From Pseudonocardia sp. DSM 110487 (lineage in GTDB: Bacteria > Actinomycetota > Actinomycetes > Mycobacteriales > Pseudonocardiaceae), in contig NZ_CP080521.1 in assembly GCF_019468565.1 (NCBI RefSeq), forward strand, positions 1,302,001-1,366,000: a DNA stretch of 64,000 nt. Direction: 5' to 3'. The position numbers were made by a program, and so were the translations under genes. Below the pieces are notes generated by a model. It did not search any database. It was not told where the DNA came from and saw only the letters and a list, made by a program, of their open reading frames with translations. Positions 7,912 to 15,662 of this stretch are shown here, one piece after another. Each line of letters starts with the position of its first letter. The stretch's first letter is position 1.

Positions 7912-8685
7912 TCAGATCGCGACCGCGCGGACGTAGGCGCCCGCGAGCGTGTCGGCGATCTCATTGACGGAGGGTAGTTCCGTGCCCAGCGCCGCCTCCA
8001 GGGTCGGGCGCAGCAGCATGTGCGTGGCGATCGGCCCCATCATCAGCTGGACGAGCAGCGGGAACGGCAGCGGCTGCAGGCGCCCCGCCTCGATGTGCGG
8101 GCAGAGCAGCGACCACAGGCTCGCCGTCGTGCGCGGGACCATCGACTTCAGCATCGCGTGGCCCGGTCCGCCGGGCCGGCCGCACGCGTCGGCGAAGATC
8201 GCCGGCAGCACGCGCGGCTCTCGCCCGAACGCGGAGATGATCGCGCGGTGCACCTCGCGCACGACGTCGCAGAGGTCGTCCGGCGGGTCGGCGGCGAGCG
8301 CCTCGAGGTCGGGCAACGGGCCGTAGCGGTCGAAGACGGCGGTGAGCAGGCCGTCGCGCCCGTCGAACAAGCCGTGCAGGGTGGGCAGGGCGCAGTCGGC
8401 CGCCGCGGCGACGGCGTCGAGGGTGGTGGCGCCGAGGCCCTGCTCGGCGATGAGCGTCGCGGCGGCGGCGATCGCGCGCTCCCTTGCCGGCGGGCGGCCG
8501 CCCGGGTCGACGCCCGCCCGCCGCACGGCGTCGTCCAGCGGCCCGCGGGTGCCGCCGAGCCGCCGCAGCAGCGTGCTGCGCGACATACCCGCGGCGGCGG
8601 CGATCGCCGCGAGCGGCACGTCCGCGACGTCGCGGCCGCGAGCGCGCGCCACCGCGAGCGCCGCGGCCACCAGTTCCTGCTCCAC
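7912..8685 (-). CDS. TetR-like regulator with two HTH segments
   Basis: The 257-residue protein begins with an HTH-like stretch (VADVPLAAIAAAAGMSRSTLL, residues ~20-45). It then has a complete TetR_N domain (ARERAIAAAATLIAEQG through ALPTLHGLFDGRDGLLTAVFDRYG, residues ~70-125) and an all-helical ligand-binding C-terminal region. Two tandem HTH units in one chain are unusual for TetR. The GTG start directly abuts a dyad shared with the divergent phosphatase gene, suggesting autoregulation and control of that gene. The effector is unknown. Confidence 0.8.
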   Translation of the reverse strand: MEQELVAAALAVARARGRDVADVPLAAIAAAAGMSRSTLLRRLGGTRGPLDDAVRRAGVDPGGRPPARERAIAAAATLIAEQGLGATTLDAVAAAADCALPTLHGLFDGRDGLLTAVFDRYGPLPDLEALAADPPDDLCDVVREVHRAIISAFGREPRVLPAIFADACGRPGGPGHAMLKSMVPRTTASLWSLLCPHIEAGRLQPLPFPLLVQLMMGPIATHMLLRPTLEAALGTELPSVNEIADTLAGAYVRAVAI

Positions 8686-8687
8686 AT

Positions 8688-8710
8688 GACACACGATACG
8701 TGGTGGTGTC
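8688..8710. promoter_or_regulatory. Candidate operator of the TetR-like regulator
   Basis: The 55-bp divergent gap contains the perfect dyad CACG-ATA-CGTG nested inside GACAC-N13-GTGTC. It lies three bases upstream of the regulator's start and about 30 bases upstream of the phosphatase start. Confidence 0.5.
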
Positions 8711-8740
8711 TGATGATGTTCCGCGTGCGAGGGTGATGTC

Positions 8741-9475
8741 GTGGTTGCACCCGTGGATCGCTGGCTTGCCCTCGAAGGCCTCGACAACATCCGCGACGTC
8801 GGCGGCCTGCCGCTGCGTGGCGGCGGCAGCACCCGGCGAGGGGTGCTCCTGCGGAGCGCGTCGTTGCGGTACTGCACGCCGTCCGACATCACGCACCTCG
8901 TCGAGGAGTTCGGGCTGCGGCTCGTCCTCGACCTGCGCACGCAGCGCGAGCGCGAGCGCCACGTGAGCCCGGTGGCGCTCGCGGAGGCGGGTATCGAGAC
9001 CGTCCCGCTGAGCTTCATCCCCGAGGATGGGCGCGAACTGCCGGAGACCGAGGACGACGTGGATCCGCTGACCCACATCTACCTCGGCTACCTGCGTGAC
9101 CGCGCCGACAACGTCGTCACGGCCGTACGGCGGCTCGCCGCCGCCGGTCCCACCCTCGTGCACTGCGCGGCGGGCAAGGACCGCACCGGCGTGTTCGTGG
9201 CGCTGGTGCTGGACGCCGTCGGCGTCGAACGCGACGCCGTCGTGGCCGACTACGCGCTCACCGGGGAGCGCCTCGAGGCGCTGTTCCGGCGCTGGACGGC
9301 CGCCTCCGGCGAGCCGATGCCTGCCGACCTCACCCCGCACCTGCCGCGGGCAGAGGCCATGGCCGCCGTGCTCGACCACCTCGATGCCGAGCACGGCGGT
9401 GCGGCGGGCTGGCTGCTCGCCCACGGTCTGGAAGAGGACGTGCTCGCGCGCCTGCGCGAGAGGCTGACCGGCTGA
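8741..9475 (+). CDS. PtpB-like protein-tyrosine/dual-specificity phosphatase
   Basis: A 244-residue protein with the N-terminal NIRDVGGLPLR motif, the acidic LVLDLRTQRERE region, and the phosphatase P-loop HCAAGKDRTG (Cys142, Arg148). This is the Y_phosphatase3 family that includes mycobacterial MptpB, with activity on phosphotyrosine, phosphoserine and phosphoinositides. The GTG start is followed directly by family-like sequence (DRWLALEGLDNIRD). There is no signal peptide. It is divergent from the two-HTH TetR regulator, which probably controls it. Confidence 0.88.
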   Translation: MVAPVDRWLALEGLDNIRDVGGLPLRGGGSTRRGVLLRSASLRYCTPSDITHLVEEFGLRLVLDLRTQRERERHVSPVALAEAGIETVPLSFIPEDGRELPETEDDVDPLTHIYLGYLRDRADNVVTAVRRLAAAGPTLVHCAAGKDRTGVFVALVLDAVGVERDAVVADYALTGERLEALFRRWTAASGEPMPADLTPHLPRAEAMAAVLDHLDAEHGGAAGWLLAHGLEEDVLARLRERLTG

Positions 9476-9500
9476 GATCAGCCGGCCACCACGCACATTC

Positions 9501-9893
9501 TCAGGGGAGCTCTTCGATCGTGACCGTCGTGTCCACCTTGCGCAGGGCCGCCGGCTCGCCCGTGACCGCGGGCCAGCCCCGGCGCTTCGCGCTGGCGGCG
9601 ACCTGACCGGCCACGATGTCGTCCTGCCCGGACGCGGCCAGCAACAGCCCCGACTCGTGTGCCGACACCGAGCCGAGCTCGTCGATCACGGTGTTGGGCA
9701 GGTCGAGCAGCACCTGGAGGGCCGGGTGGTGCTCGGGTTCGAGCATCGACCACGCGCGCCCGAGCGCGGCGCTCGGCACGGCCAGCACGATGTTCTCCTC
9801 GACGGCCGCCCACACCAGCGCCCGTACGTACACGGGTCGCCCGATGGCGAAGGCGGCGAGAGCGGTGGCGTCGAGGACCCGCCCGCCGATCAT
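9501..9893 (-). CDS. PIN-like toxin of a type II toxin-antitoxin pair
   Basis: A 130-residue protein with PIN-like layout: an N-terminal strand VLDATALAAFA with the first acidic residue, a central ESGLLLAAS region, GQDDIVAGQVAASAKRRGWPAVTGEP with the second acidic patch, and a short C-terminal strand. PIN toxins are Mg-dependent ribonucleases. The match is looser than for VapC, so the toxin role is partly inferred from its position 7 bp downstream of a ribbon-helix-helix protein. Confidence 0.65.
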   Translation of the reverse strand: MIGGRVLDATALAAFAIGRPVYVRALVWAAVEENIVLAVPSAALGRAWSMLEPEHHPALQVLLDLPNTVIDELGSVSAHESGLLLAASGQDDIVAGQVAASAKRRGWPAVTGEPAALRKVDTTVTIEELP

Positions 9894-9900
9894 GCGCGCA

Positions 9901-10143
9901 TCAGACGGCGGCGGCCCGACGCACCAGGCGCAGAGTCCGTCGCGCCTCCGCGAGCTCGTCGGGAGGGGGCGGGCCGCCGTAGAGGTCGGCGAGCGCCGCC
10001 AGTGATCGGTCGCGCATCTGCCGCGCCGACACGGCCTCTGCGATGTAGGAGGAGATGCTCCGCGCGGTGCCGCGCCGCACGGCGTCGCGAGCCTCGGCCA
10101 CCAGGTCCGCCGGCAGGCTCACCGTCACCCGCTCAGTGCGCAT
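9901..10143 (-). CDS. Ribbon-helix-helix antitoxin
   Basis: An 80-residue protein. It begins RTERVTVSLPADLVAEARDAV, a typical RHH (CopG/MetJ-like) DNA-binding strand plus helix, followed by SISSYIAEAV and a charged C-terminal tail likely to wrap the toxin. It precedes the PIN-like gene in the same orientation, the usual antitoxin-first order. The internal ATG is chosen over one 12 codons upstream because the RHH strand begins right there. Confidence 0.75.
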   Translation of the reverse strand: MRTERVTVSLPADLVAEARDAVRRGTARSISSYIAEAVSARQMRDRSLAALADLYGGPPPPDELAEARRTLRLVRRAAAV

Positions 10144-10263
10144 ACGCGGAGAGTACCTGGGAACGCCGAACATCCTCACCCACAGTGCCGGAAGGCACGC
10201 AGGTTACCCGTGGGTATGCCAAGGTGGTGTCGAGTCGCCCGGTACGCGCGCGAGGAGGCCGCG

Positions 10264-11445
10264 ATGGACCTGACCTACACCGCAGCGGAGGAGGAGTTCC
10301 GCCGCGAGCTGCGGACGTGGCTGCGGGTGAACATCCCCGAGGAGTGGACCCGCCCGGGGTTCTGGGAGTCGCTCGACGCCGGTGAGAGCTTCCGGATGCG
10401 GCGGGACTGGGAGCGCGCCAAGGCGGAAGCCGGGTTCGCCGGGATCGCATGGCCCACCGAGTACGGCGGGCGCGGCGGCACCCCCGGCATGAAGGCGATC
10501 TACGACGAGGAGATGGTGCTGGCGAACGCGCCTCGCAGCGCCAACGGGCTCGGCCTGACCTTCCTCGCGCCCACCGTCATGGCGATCGGAACCGACGCGC
10601 AGAAGAAGGACATCATCGGGCCGATGCTGCGCAACGAGGTGATCTGGTTGCAGGGCTTCTCCGAGCCCGGCGCCGGTTCCGACCTCGCCGCGGTCTCCAC
10701 CCGCGGGGTCCGCGACGGCAGTGCGGAAAGGGACGACTTCGTCGTCAACGGGCAGAAGGTGTGGACCACCAACGCCGTGCACGGCGACAAGATCTTCACG
10801 TTGGTCCGTACAGAGCCGGGGTCGCAGCGCCACCGCGGCATCTCCATGCTGCTCATCGACATGCACCAGCCGGGCGTGGACGCCCGTCCGCTCAAGCAGA
10901 TGAGCGGGGCCAGCGAGTTCGGCGAGGTGTTCTTCGACGACGCCCGGGTACCGGCCACCGAGTGCCTCGGCGAGATCGGCGACGGCTGGCGCACGGCGAT
11001 GCTGCTGCTGTCGTTCGAGCGTGGGGCGTCCGGGACCGCGCAGTACACCGAGTTCCGGCGGCAGTACGACGAGATCGCCGCCATCGCGAAGCGGCTGGGC
11101 CGCGATCGCGACCCGGTGGTGCGCGGCAAGCTCGCCCGCGTCCTCACCGAACTGGAGTGCCTGCGACTGCACGCGATGTACGTGCTCACGCAGGTCGAGC
11201 AAGGCCGTGACCTCGGGTTCGAGGCGTCGATGACGAAGCTGCAGTGGTCGGAGACGTACCAGGACCTCTGGGAGGTCTACGACGACATCCTCGGCGAGGA
11301 CGCCACCCTCGACGCGATCGACGGGGTGGACATGCGGCCGCTGCACGCGCAGGCGATGTGGTCGCGGTCGGTCACGATCTGGGGCGGCTCGTCCCAGGTG
11401 CAGCGCAACGTCACCGCCGAGCGCGTGCTCGGCCTGCCGCGGTAG
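10264..11445 (+). CDS. Acyl-CoA dehydrogenase, large partner
   Basis: A 393-residue flavoprotein with canonical ACAD blocks: GFAGIAWPTEYGG, GFSEPGAGSDLAAV around residue 140, VNGQKVWTTNA, and the C-terminal WGGSSQVQRNVTAERVLGLPR. It dehydrogenates an acyl-CoA at the alpha-beta position. It is followed 11 bp later by a second, shorter ACAD, a tandem typical of actinobacterial alpha2beta2 heteromeric ACADs acting on bulky substrates such as steroid-CoAs. No KstR-type site is visible upstream, so it may sit outside the KstR regulon despite the location. Confidence 0.9.
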   Translation: MDLTYTAAEEEFRRELRTWLRVNIPEEWTRPGFWESLDAGESFRMRRDWERAKAEAGFAGIAWPTEYGGRGGTPGMKAIYDEEMVLANAPRSANGLGLTFLAPTVMAIGTDAQKKDIIGPMLRNEVIWLQGFSEPGAGSDLAAVSTRGVRDGSAERDDFVVNGQKVWTTNAVHGDKIFTLVRTEPGSQRHRGISMLLIDMHQPGVDARPLKQMSGASEFGEVFFDDARVPATECLGEIGDGWRTAMLLLSFERGASGTAQYTEFRRQYDEIAAIAKRLGRDRDPVVRGKLARVLTELECLRLHAMYVLTQVEQGRDLGFEASMTKLQWSETYQDLWEVYDDILGEDATLDAIDGVDMRPLHAQAMWSRSVTIWGGSSQVQRNVTAERVLGLPR

Positions 11446-11456
11446 GGGAGCAGACC

Positions 11457-12476
11457 ATGTTCTTCGCACTGACCGACGACCAGCGCGAGTTCGACGGCGC
11501 CGTGCGCGGCTACCTCGCCGACCGGTTCGACCTGGACGCCGTGCGCGCCGTGTTCGAGGACGCCGCGGGCGACGGGCACCCGGCATCGCTCTGGAAGGCG
11601 GCGGGCGAGCAGGGCTGGCTCGCGGTGCTCGTGCCCGAGGAGCACGACGGCCTCGGCCTGGGGCTCGTCGAGGCGCAGGTGATCGCGCGGGCGCTGGGCG
11701 CGGGCGCGGCGCCGGGCCCATGGCGGGGCACCGTGCTGGCGGGCGAGGCCGTGCGGCTCGCAGGCTCGGACGAGCAGAAGGGTTCGTGGCTGCCCCGGCT
11801 CGCCACGGGTGAGGCCGTCGGGGCGTTCACGCTCCGTGGGAGCGTCCCCGGCAGGCTGCCGGCCGTCGAGTACGGAGCGGTGGCCGACGTGGTGGTGGCG
11901 CGGTCCGGTGACGGGCTGGCGCTGGTCCGAGGGGCGACGGCCACCCCGCGCGGGTCCTACGACGGCACCACCCGGCTCGCCGACCTGGACGCGGGCGCGG
12001 GGGAGGCGCTGCCCGGCGCCACCGCGGAGGTGATCGACGAGCTCGCGGCAAGGGCCACGGTGCTCGTCGCGGCCGACCTCGTCGGCATCGCGCGCGAGGC
12101 GATCACCCGCACCGTCGCCTACGACCGCGAGCGTGAGCAGTTCGGGGTGCCGGTCGGATCGTTCCAGGCGATCAAGCACGCGCTCGCCGACCTGCACGTG
12201 GGTGTCACGATGGCCGAACACGCCGCGCTCTACGCCGCCCACGCCGTGGCCGAACGGCTGCCGGACGCGCCGCTCGCCGTCAGCGTGGCGAAGGCGAAGG
12301 CGAGCGACGTGGCGCTGCAGGCCACCGGCGCGATGATCCAGTACCACGGCGGCATCGGATACACCTGGGAGCACGAGGCGCACTTCTTCTACAAGCGTGC
12401 CAAGCGCCTCGCGGGCCAGTGGGGTGACGCCGACGCCCACCGCGCGAAGATCGCCGACCTGACCATTACGGGTTAG
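11457..12476 (+). CDS. Acyl-CoA dehydrogenase, small partner
   Basis: A 339-residue ACAD with a degenerate middle domain (no clear FAD-binding SEP/GSD motif) but a conserved C-terminal helical domain: REQFGVPVGSFQAIKHALAD and the GGIGYTWEHEAHFFYKRA block, where WEH usually carries the catalytic Glu in heteromeric ACADs. Its partner carries the stronger FAD motif, so the two likely form one active enzyme. GGGGAG precedes the ATG. The substrate is unknown. Confidence 0.88.
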   Translation: MFFALTDDQREFDGAVRGYLADRFDLDAVRAVFEDAAGDGHPASLWKAAGEQGWLAVLVPEEHDGLGLGLVEAQVIARALGAGAAPGPWRGTVLAGEAVRLAGSDEQKGSWLPRLATGEAVGAFTLRGSVPGRLPAVEYGAVADVVVARSGDGLALVRGATATPRGSYDGTTRLADLDAGAGEALPGATAEVIDELAARATVLVAADLVGIAREAITRTVAYDREREQFGVPVGSFQAIKHALADLHVGVTMAEHAALYAAHAVAERLPDAPLAVSVAKAKASDVALQATGAMIQYHGGIGYTWEHEAHFFYKRAKRLAGQWGDADAHRAKIADLTITG

Positions 12477-12524
12477 CGGCGGTCTCGCCCGCATCGTCGA
12501 CATGGTCGAGGCGCTGCCACCACG

Positions 12525-12594
12525 ACTTCACACACCCAGCACCCCCTTCACACAAGGCGGGCCTTGTGTGAAGTGCCTACTGGGTGTGTGAAGT
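12525..12594. repeat. Nested palindrome between convergent genes
   Basis: An outer arm ACTTCACACACCCAG (12525-12539) pairs with CTGGGTGTGTGAAGT (12580-12594). Inside it lies a second palindrome, CTTCACACAAGG...CCTTGTGTGAAG (about 12546-12573). The arms share the heptamer CTTCACA, so alternative pairings are possible. It separates the ACAD pair from convergent kstR and probably terminates both. Confidence 0.8.
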
Positions 12595-12604
12595 GCGTTG
12601 TTGA

Positions 12605-13243
12605 TCAAGCCTGACGGGAGCGCAGCAGCAGGCGGACCGTGAGCTCGAGCCGCTTCTCCACGTCCTCGGCCGACGCCCGGCGCGTGACCCAGGCCACGAG
12701 GTTGGACAGCCACACGTCGCCGATCACGCGCGCGATCGCCTTGTCCTCGTCGCTGGCCTCGGCCGCGCCCATGGCGTGGGTGAACATCCGCTCGTTCAGC
12801 CGGTTGACCTCGAGTACCTCCGCGGCCACCGACGTGTCGGCGAACATGAATGCCCTGGTCATCGCCTCGGTGAGCTGTGGGTCCCGCTGCAGGGCGCGCG
12901 TGTTGCCCGCCAGGACGTGCAGTACGCGATCCGCAGGCGTGTCGCCCGGCACCGGCGCGCGCTCCATCCGCTCGAGGGACCGCTCCAGCTCGCGCACCAG
13001 GCTGGAGACGAGAAGGTGGATCTTCGAGGGGAAGTAGCGGTACAGGGTGCCGAGTGCGACGTCGGCGCGCTCGGCGACCGCGCGCATCTGCACGGCGTCG
13101 AAGCCGCCCTTCGAGGCGAGCGCGAGCGTCGCGTCGAGGATGCGCTTGCGGCGTTCCCGCTGAATGGGTGAGCCGGCGGTGCGGTCGGTCAGTGCGGCCG
13201 GGGCGCCCGGGCTCGCAGCGGCCCGCCGTGCTGGATCCGTCAT
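12605..13243 (-). CDS. kstR: TetR-family repressor of cholesterol catabolism
   Basis: A 212-residue TetR protein very close to mycobacterial KstR as I know it. The shared blocks include QRERRKRILDAT, ASKGGFDAVQMRAVAERADV, LGTLYRYFPSKIHLLVS, LTEAMTRAF.FAD, and IARVIGDVWLSNL.AWVTRRASA.DV.KRLEL. KstR represses sterol uptake and side-chain/ring genes and is released by a steroid-CoA thioester. It is divergent from fadE34, with one strong and one weak KstR-type site in between, implying autoregulation. The N-terminal 25 residues are a non-conserved arm. Confidence 0.95.
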   Translation of the reverse strand: MTDPARRAAASPGAPAALTDRTAGSPIQRERRKRILDATLALASKGGFDAVQMRAVAERADVALGTLYRYFPSKIHLLVSSLVRELERSLERMERAPVPGDTPADRVLHVLAGNTRALQRDPQLTEAMTRAFMFADTSVAAEVLEVNRLNERMFTHAMGAAEASDEDKAIARVIGDVWLSNLVAWVTRRASAEDVEKRLELTVRLLLRSRQA

Positions 13244-13282
13244 CTGTGCTTTCGATCCCCTGTGTACTCGCAGCTCGCCGAT

Positions 13283-13296
13283 CGGAACGGGTTCTG
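13283..13296. promoter_or_regulatory. Weak KstR-like site near kstR start
   Basis: CGGAACGGGTTCTG keeps the AAC-N2-GTT core but lacks the outer T and A of the consensus. It lies 40 bp upstream of the kstR start codon and could mediate autoregulation. Confidence 0.4.
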
Positions 13297-13397
13297 GCGA
13301 TCACCCGAACCGTATCCGCGGAGTGCCCTGCATGCTACGTGGCCTGCTCACCCCGGTGGGTGATAGCTGTCTCGCATCGTGGTCGCGCTGCGTTAAC

Positions 13398-13411
13398 TGG
13401 AACACGTTCTA
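13398..13411. promoter_or_regulatory. KstR operator (kstR/fadE34)
   Basis: TGGAACACGTTCTA matches every fixed position of the KstR consensus T-N2-AAC-N2-GTT-N2-A. It lies 26 bp upstream of the fadE34 start and in the shared intergenic region with kstR. Confidence 0.88.
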
Positions 13412-13436
13412 CACTGCCCTCGACCAAGGAGGGCAC

Positions 13437-15602
13437 ATGGCGATCGCGACGACCGACGAGCAGCTCGCCTTGCAGGACGCCGTGCGGGCCTGCGTCGCGC
13501 GGCTGGACGGCACCGCGGCGGTGCGCGCCGCCGAGCACGATCCGGACTTCGCCGCCCACTGGGCCGCGCTGTCCGCGATCGGCATCTTCGGCGTCGCACT
13601 GCCCGGGGCGGTTGGCGGTGGCGGCGGTTCGGTCGTCGATGCCGCGGCCGCGGTGGAGCAGTGCGCCGCCGAGCTGGTGCCCGGCCCGGTGGTCGGCACC
13701 GTACTCGCGGGCCTTCTCCTCGCCGCGCGCCATGAGGCGCCGGTCGCAAAGGAGCTGCTGCCGGGGCTCGCATCCGGCGAGACGGCCGTGGCGCTCGCGC
13801 TGGACGCCTGCTCGGCGAAGGCGCTCGACGCGGCCGGTAGTGGTCTGCGGGTCTCCGGAGAGATCTCGACCGTGCTCGGGGCGGGGTCGGCCCCGCTGTT
13901 GCTGCTCGCCGCGGGCGATGTGTGGTTCGTGATCGACGCAGACCACCCCGGCCTCACGGTCGAGCAGCGTTTGCCCGTCGACTTCTCCCGTGCGCTGGGG
14001 CGCGTGGTCCTGCGCGACGTGGAGGTGCCGGCCGCCCGGGTGGTACCGGACGTGGTCGCGGGCGAGGTCCGCGACCTCGCCGCGGTGCTCCTCGCGGCCG
14101 AGTCCGCGGGCGTCGCGGGGTGGTGCCTGCGCGCCGCCACTGCCCACGCGAAGGTCCGCGAGCAGTTCGGCCGGCCCATCGGGTCGTTCCAGGCGGTCAA
14201 GCACCTCTGTGCGGAGATGCTGTGCCGGGTCGAGCAGGCGGGCGTGGTCGCGTGGGACGCGGCCCGTGCGGTGGAGGACGCGAGCGACGAGCTGCCGCTC
14301 GCCGCGGCCGTCGCGGCGGCGGTTGGCCTTGACGCCGCGGTCGACACGGCGAAGGACGCCATCCAGGTCCTCGGGGGCATCGGCTTCACGTGGGAGCACG
14401 ACGCGCACCTCTACCTGCGCCGCGCGCTGGCCAACCGGCAGCTGCTCGGCGGGACGGCAGGCTGGCGCCGCCGCGCAACGGATCTGGCGATCGGCGGCGC
14501 CCGGCGCACGCTCGCGATCGCCCTGGACCCGGCGACGGAGGCGCGCCGCTCCGAGGTCCGCGCCGCCGTCGCGGAGCTGGCGGCGCTTCCGGCGGATCAG
14601 CGGCGCAGGCACCTCGCCGACATCGGCTACCTCGCACCGCATTGGCCCGCGCCCCACGGCCTGGACGCTCCGCCCGCCCTGCAACTGCTGATCGACGAGG
14701 AGCTGCGCCGCGCGCGCGTGTCCCGGCCCGACCTGGTGATCGGGGCGTGGGCCGTGCCGACGCTGCTGCAGCACGGCACCCCGGAGCAGCAGGAACGGTT
14801 CGCGGCGCCCACCCTGCGCGGTGAGATCACCTGGTGCCAGCTGTTCAGCGAGCCGGAGGCGGGCTCCGACCTCGCCGGGCTGCGCACCCGTGCCGAGCGC
14901 GTCGATGGCGGCTGGGTGCTCACCGGGCAGAAGGTCTGGACGTCGCTGGCCCGCGAGGCGCACTGGGCGATCTGCCTCGCCCGCACCGATCCGCAAGCCC
15001 CCCGCCATCGCGGCATCACCTACTTCCTCGTCGACATGACGAGCCCCGGCATCGAGGTGCGGCCGCTGCGGGAGATCACCGGTGAGGCGGTGTTCAACGA
15101 GGTCTTCCTCGACCGGGTCTTCGTGCCGGACTCCGACGTGGTCGGCGAGGTCGGCGGCGGGTGGGCGCTGGCGCGCACCACCCTCGCCAACGAGCGGGTG
15201 GCGATCGGGAGCGGCTCGGCGCTCGGACAGGCCGTCGAGCGGCTGCTCGAGCTCGAGCCCCCTGCCGACGCGCGGGAGCCGATCGGCGCGCTCGTCGCGC
15301 AAGGGTCGGTCGTCTCGCTGCTGGACCTGCGTGCCACGCTGCTGCGCCTCGGCGGCCAGGACCCGGGACCGGGCTCCGCGGTCCGGAAGCTGGTCGGGGT
15401 GCGCCACCGGCAGGACGTCGCCGAGATGGCACTGACGCTCGCCGGGCCGGACGCGGCGGCCGACGACGGCGCGTCCGCTGTGCTGGTGCACGAGTTCCTG
15501 CTCAGCCGCTGCCACTCGATTGCCGGTGGCACCACCCAGATCCTGCTGAACCTCGTCGGCGAGCGGATCCTCGGCCTTCCCCGCGAACCTGCGGTCGGTT
15601 GA
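13437..15602 (+). CDS. fadE34: Fused two-domain acyl-CoA dehydrogenase FadE34 (ChsE3)
   Basis: A 721-residue protein made of two ACAD modules. Residues ~1-355 resemble a beta-type subunit (REQFGRPIGSFQAVKHL, GGIGFTWEHDAHLYLRRA). Residues ~365-715 are an alpha-type subunit (LFSEPEAGSDLAGL, TGQKVWTSL, HSIAGGTTQILLN.VGERILGLPR). Length and architecture match M. tuberculosis FadE34, a single-chain equivalent of the heterotetrameric steroid ACADs that dehydrogenates the five-carbon side-chain intermediate 3-oxo-cholenoyl-CoA. A GGAGGG ribosome-binding site precedes the ATG. Confidence 0.9.
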   Translation: MAIATTDEQLALQDAVRACVARLDGTAAVRAAEHDPDFAAHWAALSAIGIFGVALPGAVGGGGGSVVDAAAAVEQCAAELVPGPVVGTVLAGLLLAARHEAPVAKELLPGLASGETAVALALDACSAKALDAAGSGLRVSGEISTVLGAGSAPLLLLAAGDVWFVIDADHPGLTVEQRLPVDFSRALGRVVLRDVEVPAARVVPDVVAGEVRDLAAVLLAAESAGVAGWCLRAATAHAKVREQFGRPIGSFQAVKHLCAEMLCRVEQAGVVAWDAARAVEDASDELPLAAAVAAAVGLDAAVDTAKDAIQVLGGIGFTWEHDAHLYLRRALANRQLLGGTAGWRRRATDLAIGGARRTLAIALDPATEARRSEVRAAVAELAALPADQRRRHLADIGYLAPHWPAPHGLDAPPALQLLIDEELRRARVSRPDLVIGAWAVPTLLQHGTPEQQERFAAPTLRGEITWCQLFSEPEAGSDLAGLRTRAERVDGGWVLTGQKVWTSLAREAHWAICLARTDPQAPRHRGITYFLVDMTSPGIEVRPLREITGEAVFNEVFLDRVFVPDSDVVGEVGGGWALARTTLANERVAIGSGSALGQAVERLLELEPPADAREPIGALVAQGSVVSLLDLRATLLRLGGQDPGPGSAVRKLVGVRHRQDVAEMALTLAGPDAAADDGASAVLVHEFLLSRCHSIAGGTTQILLNLVGERILGLPREPAVG

Positions 15603-15626
15603 CCTTGCGCTGACGGCACTCGATAC

Positions 15627-15640
15627 TAGAACACGTTCCA
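15627..15640. promoter_or_regulatory. KstR operator of the igr operon
   Basis: TAGAACACGTTCCA is a full match to the KstR consensus. It lies in the 60-bp gap between fadE34 and chsE1, giving the igr genes their own regulated promoter. Confidence 0.88.
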
Positions 15641-15662
15641 CTTTCGGCGGCGAGGAGCGCGC

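Noticed and set aside
9501..10143. Canonical VapBC module
   Set aside because: The RHH partner is convincing but the PIN signature is loose, so only a generic PIN-like/RHH pair is claimed.
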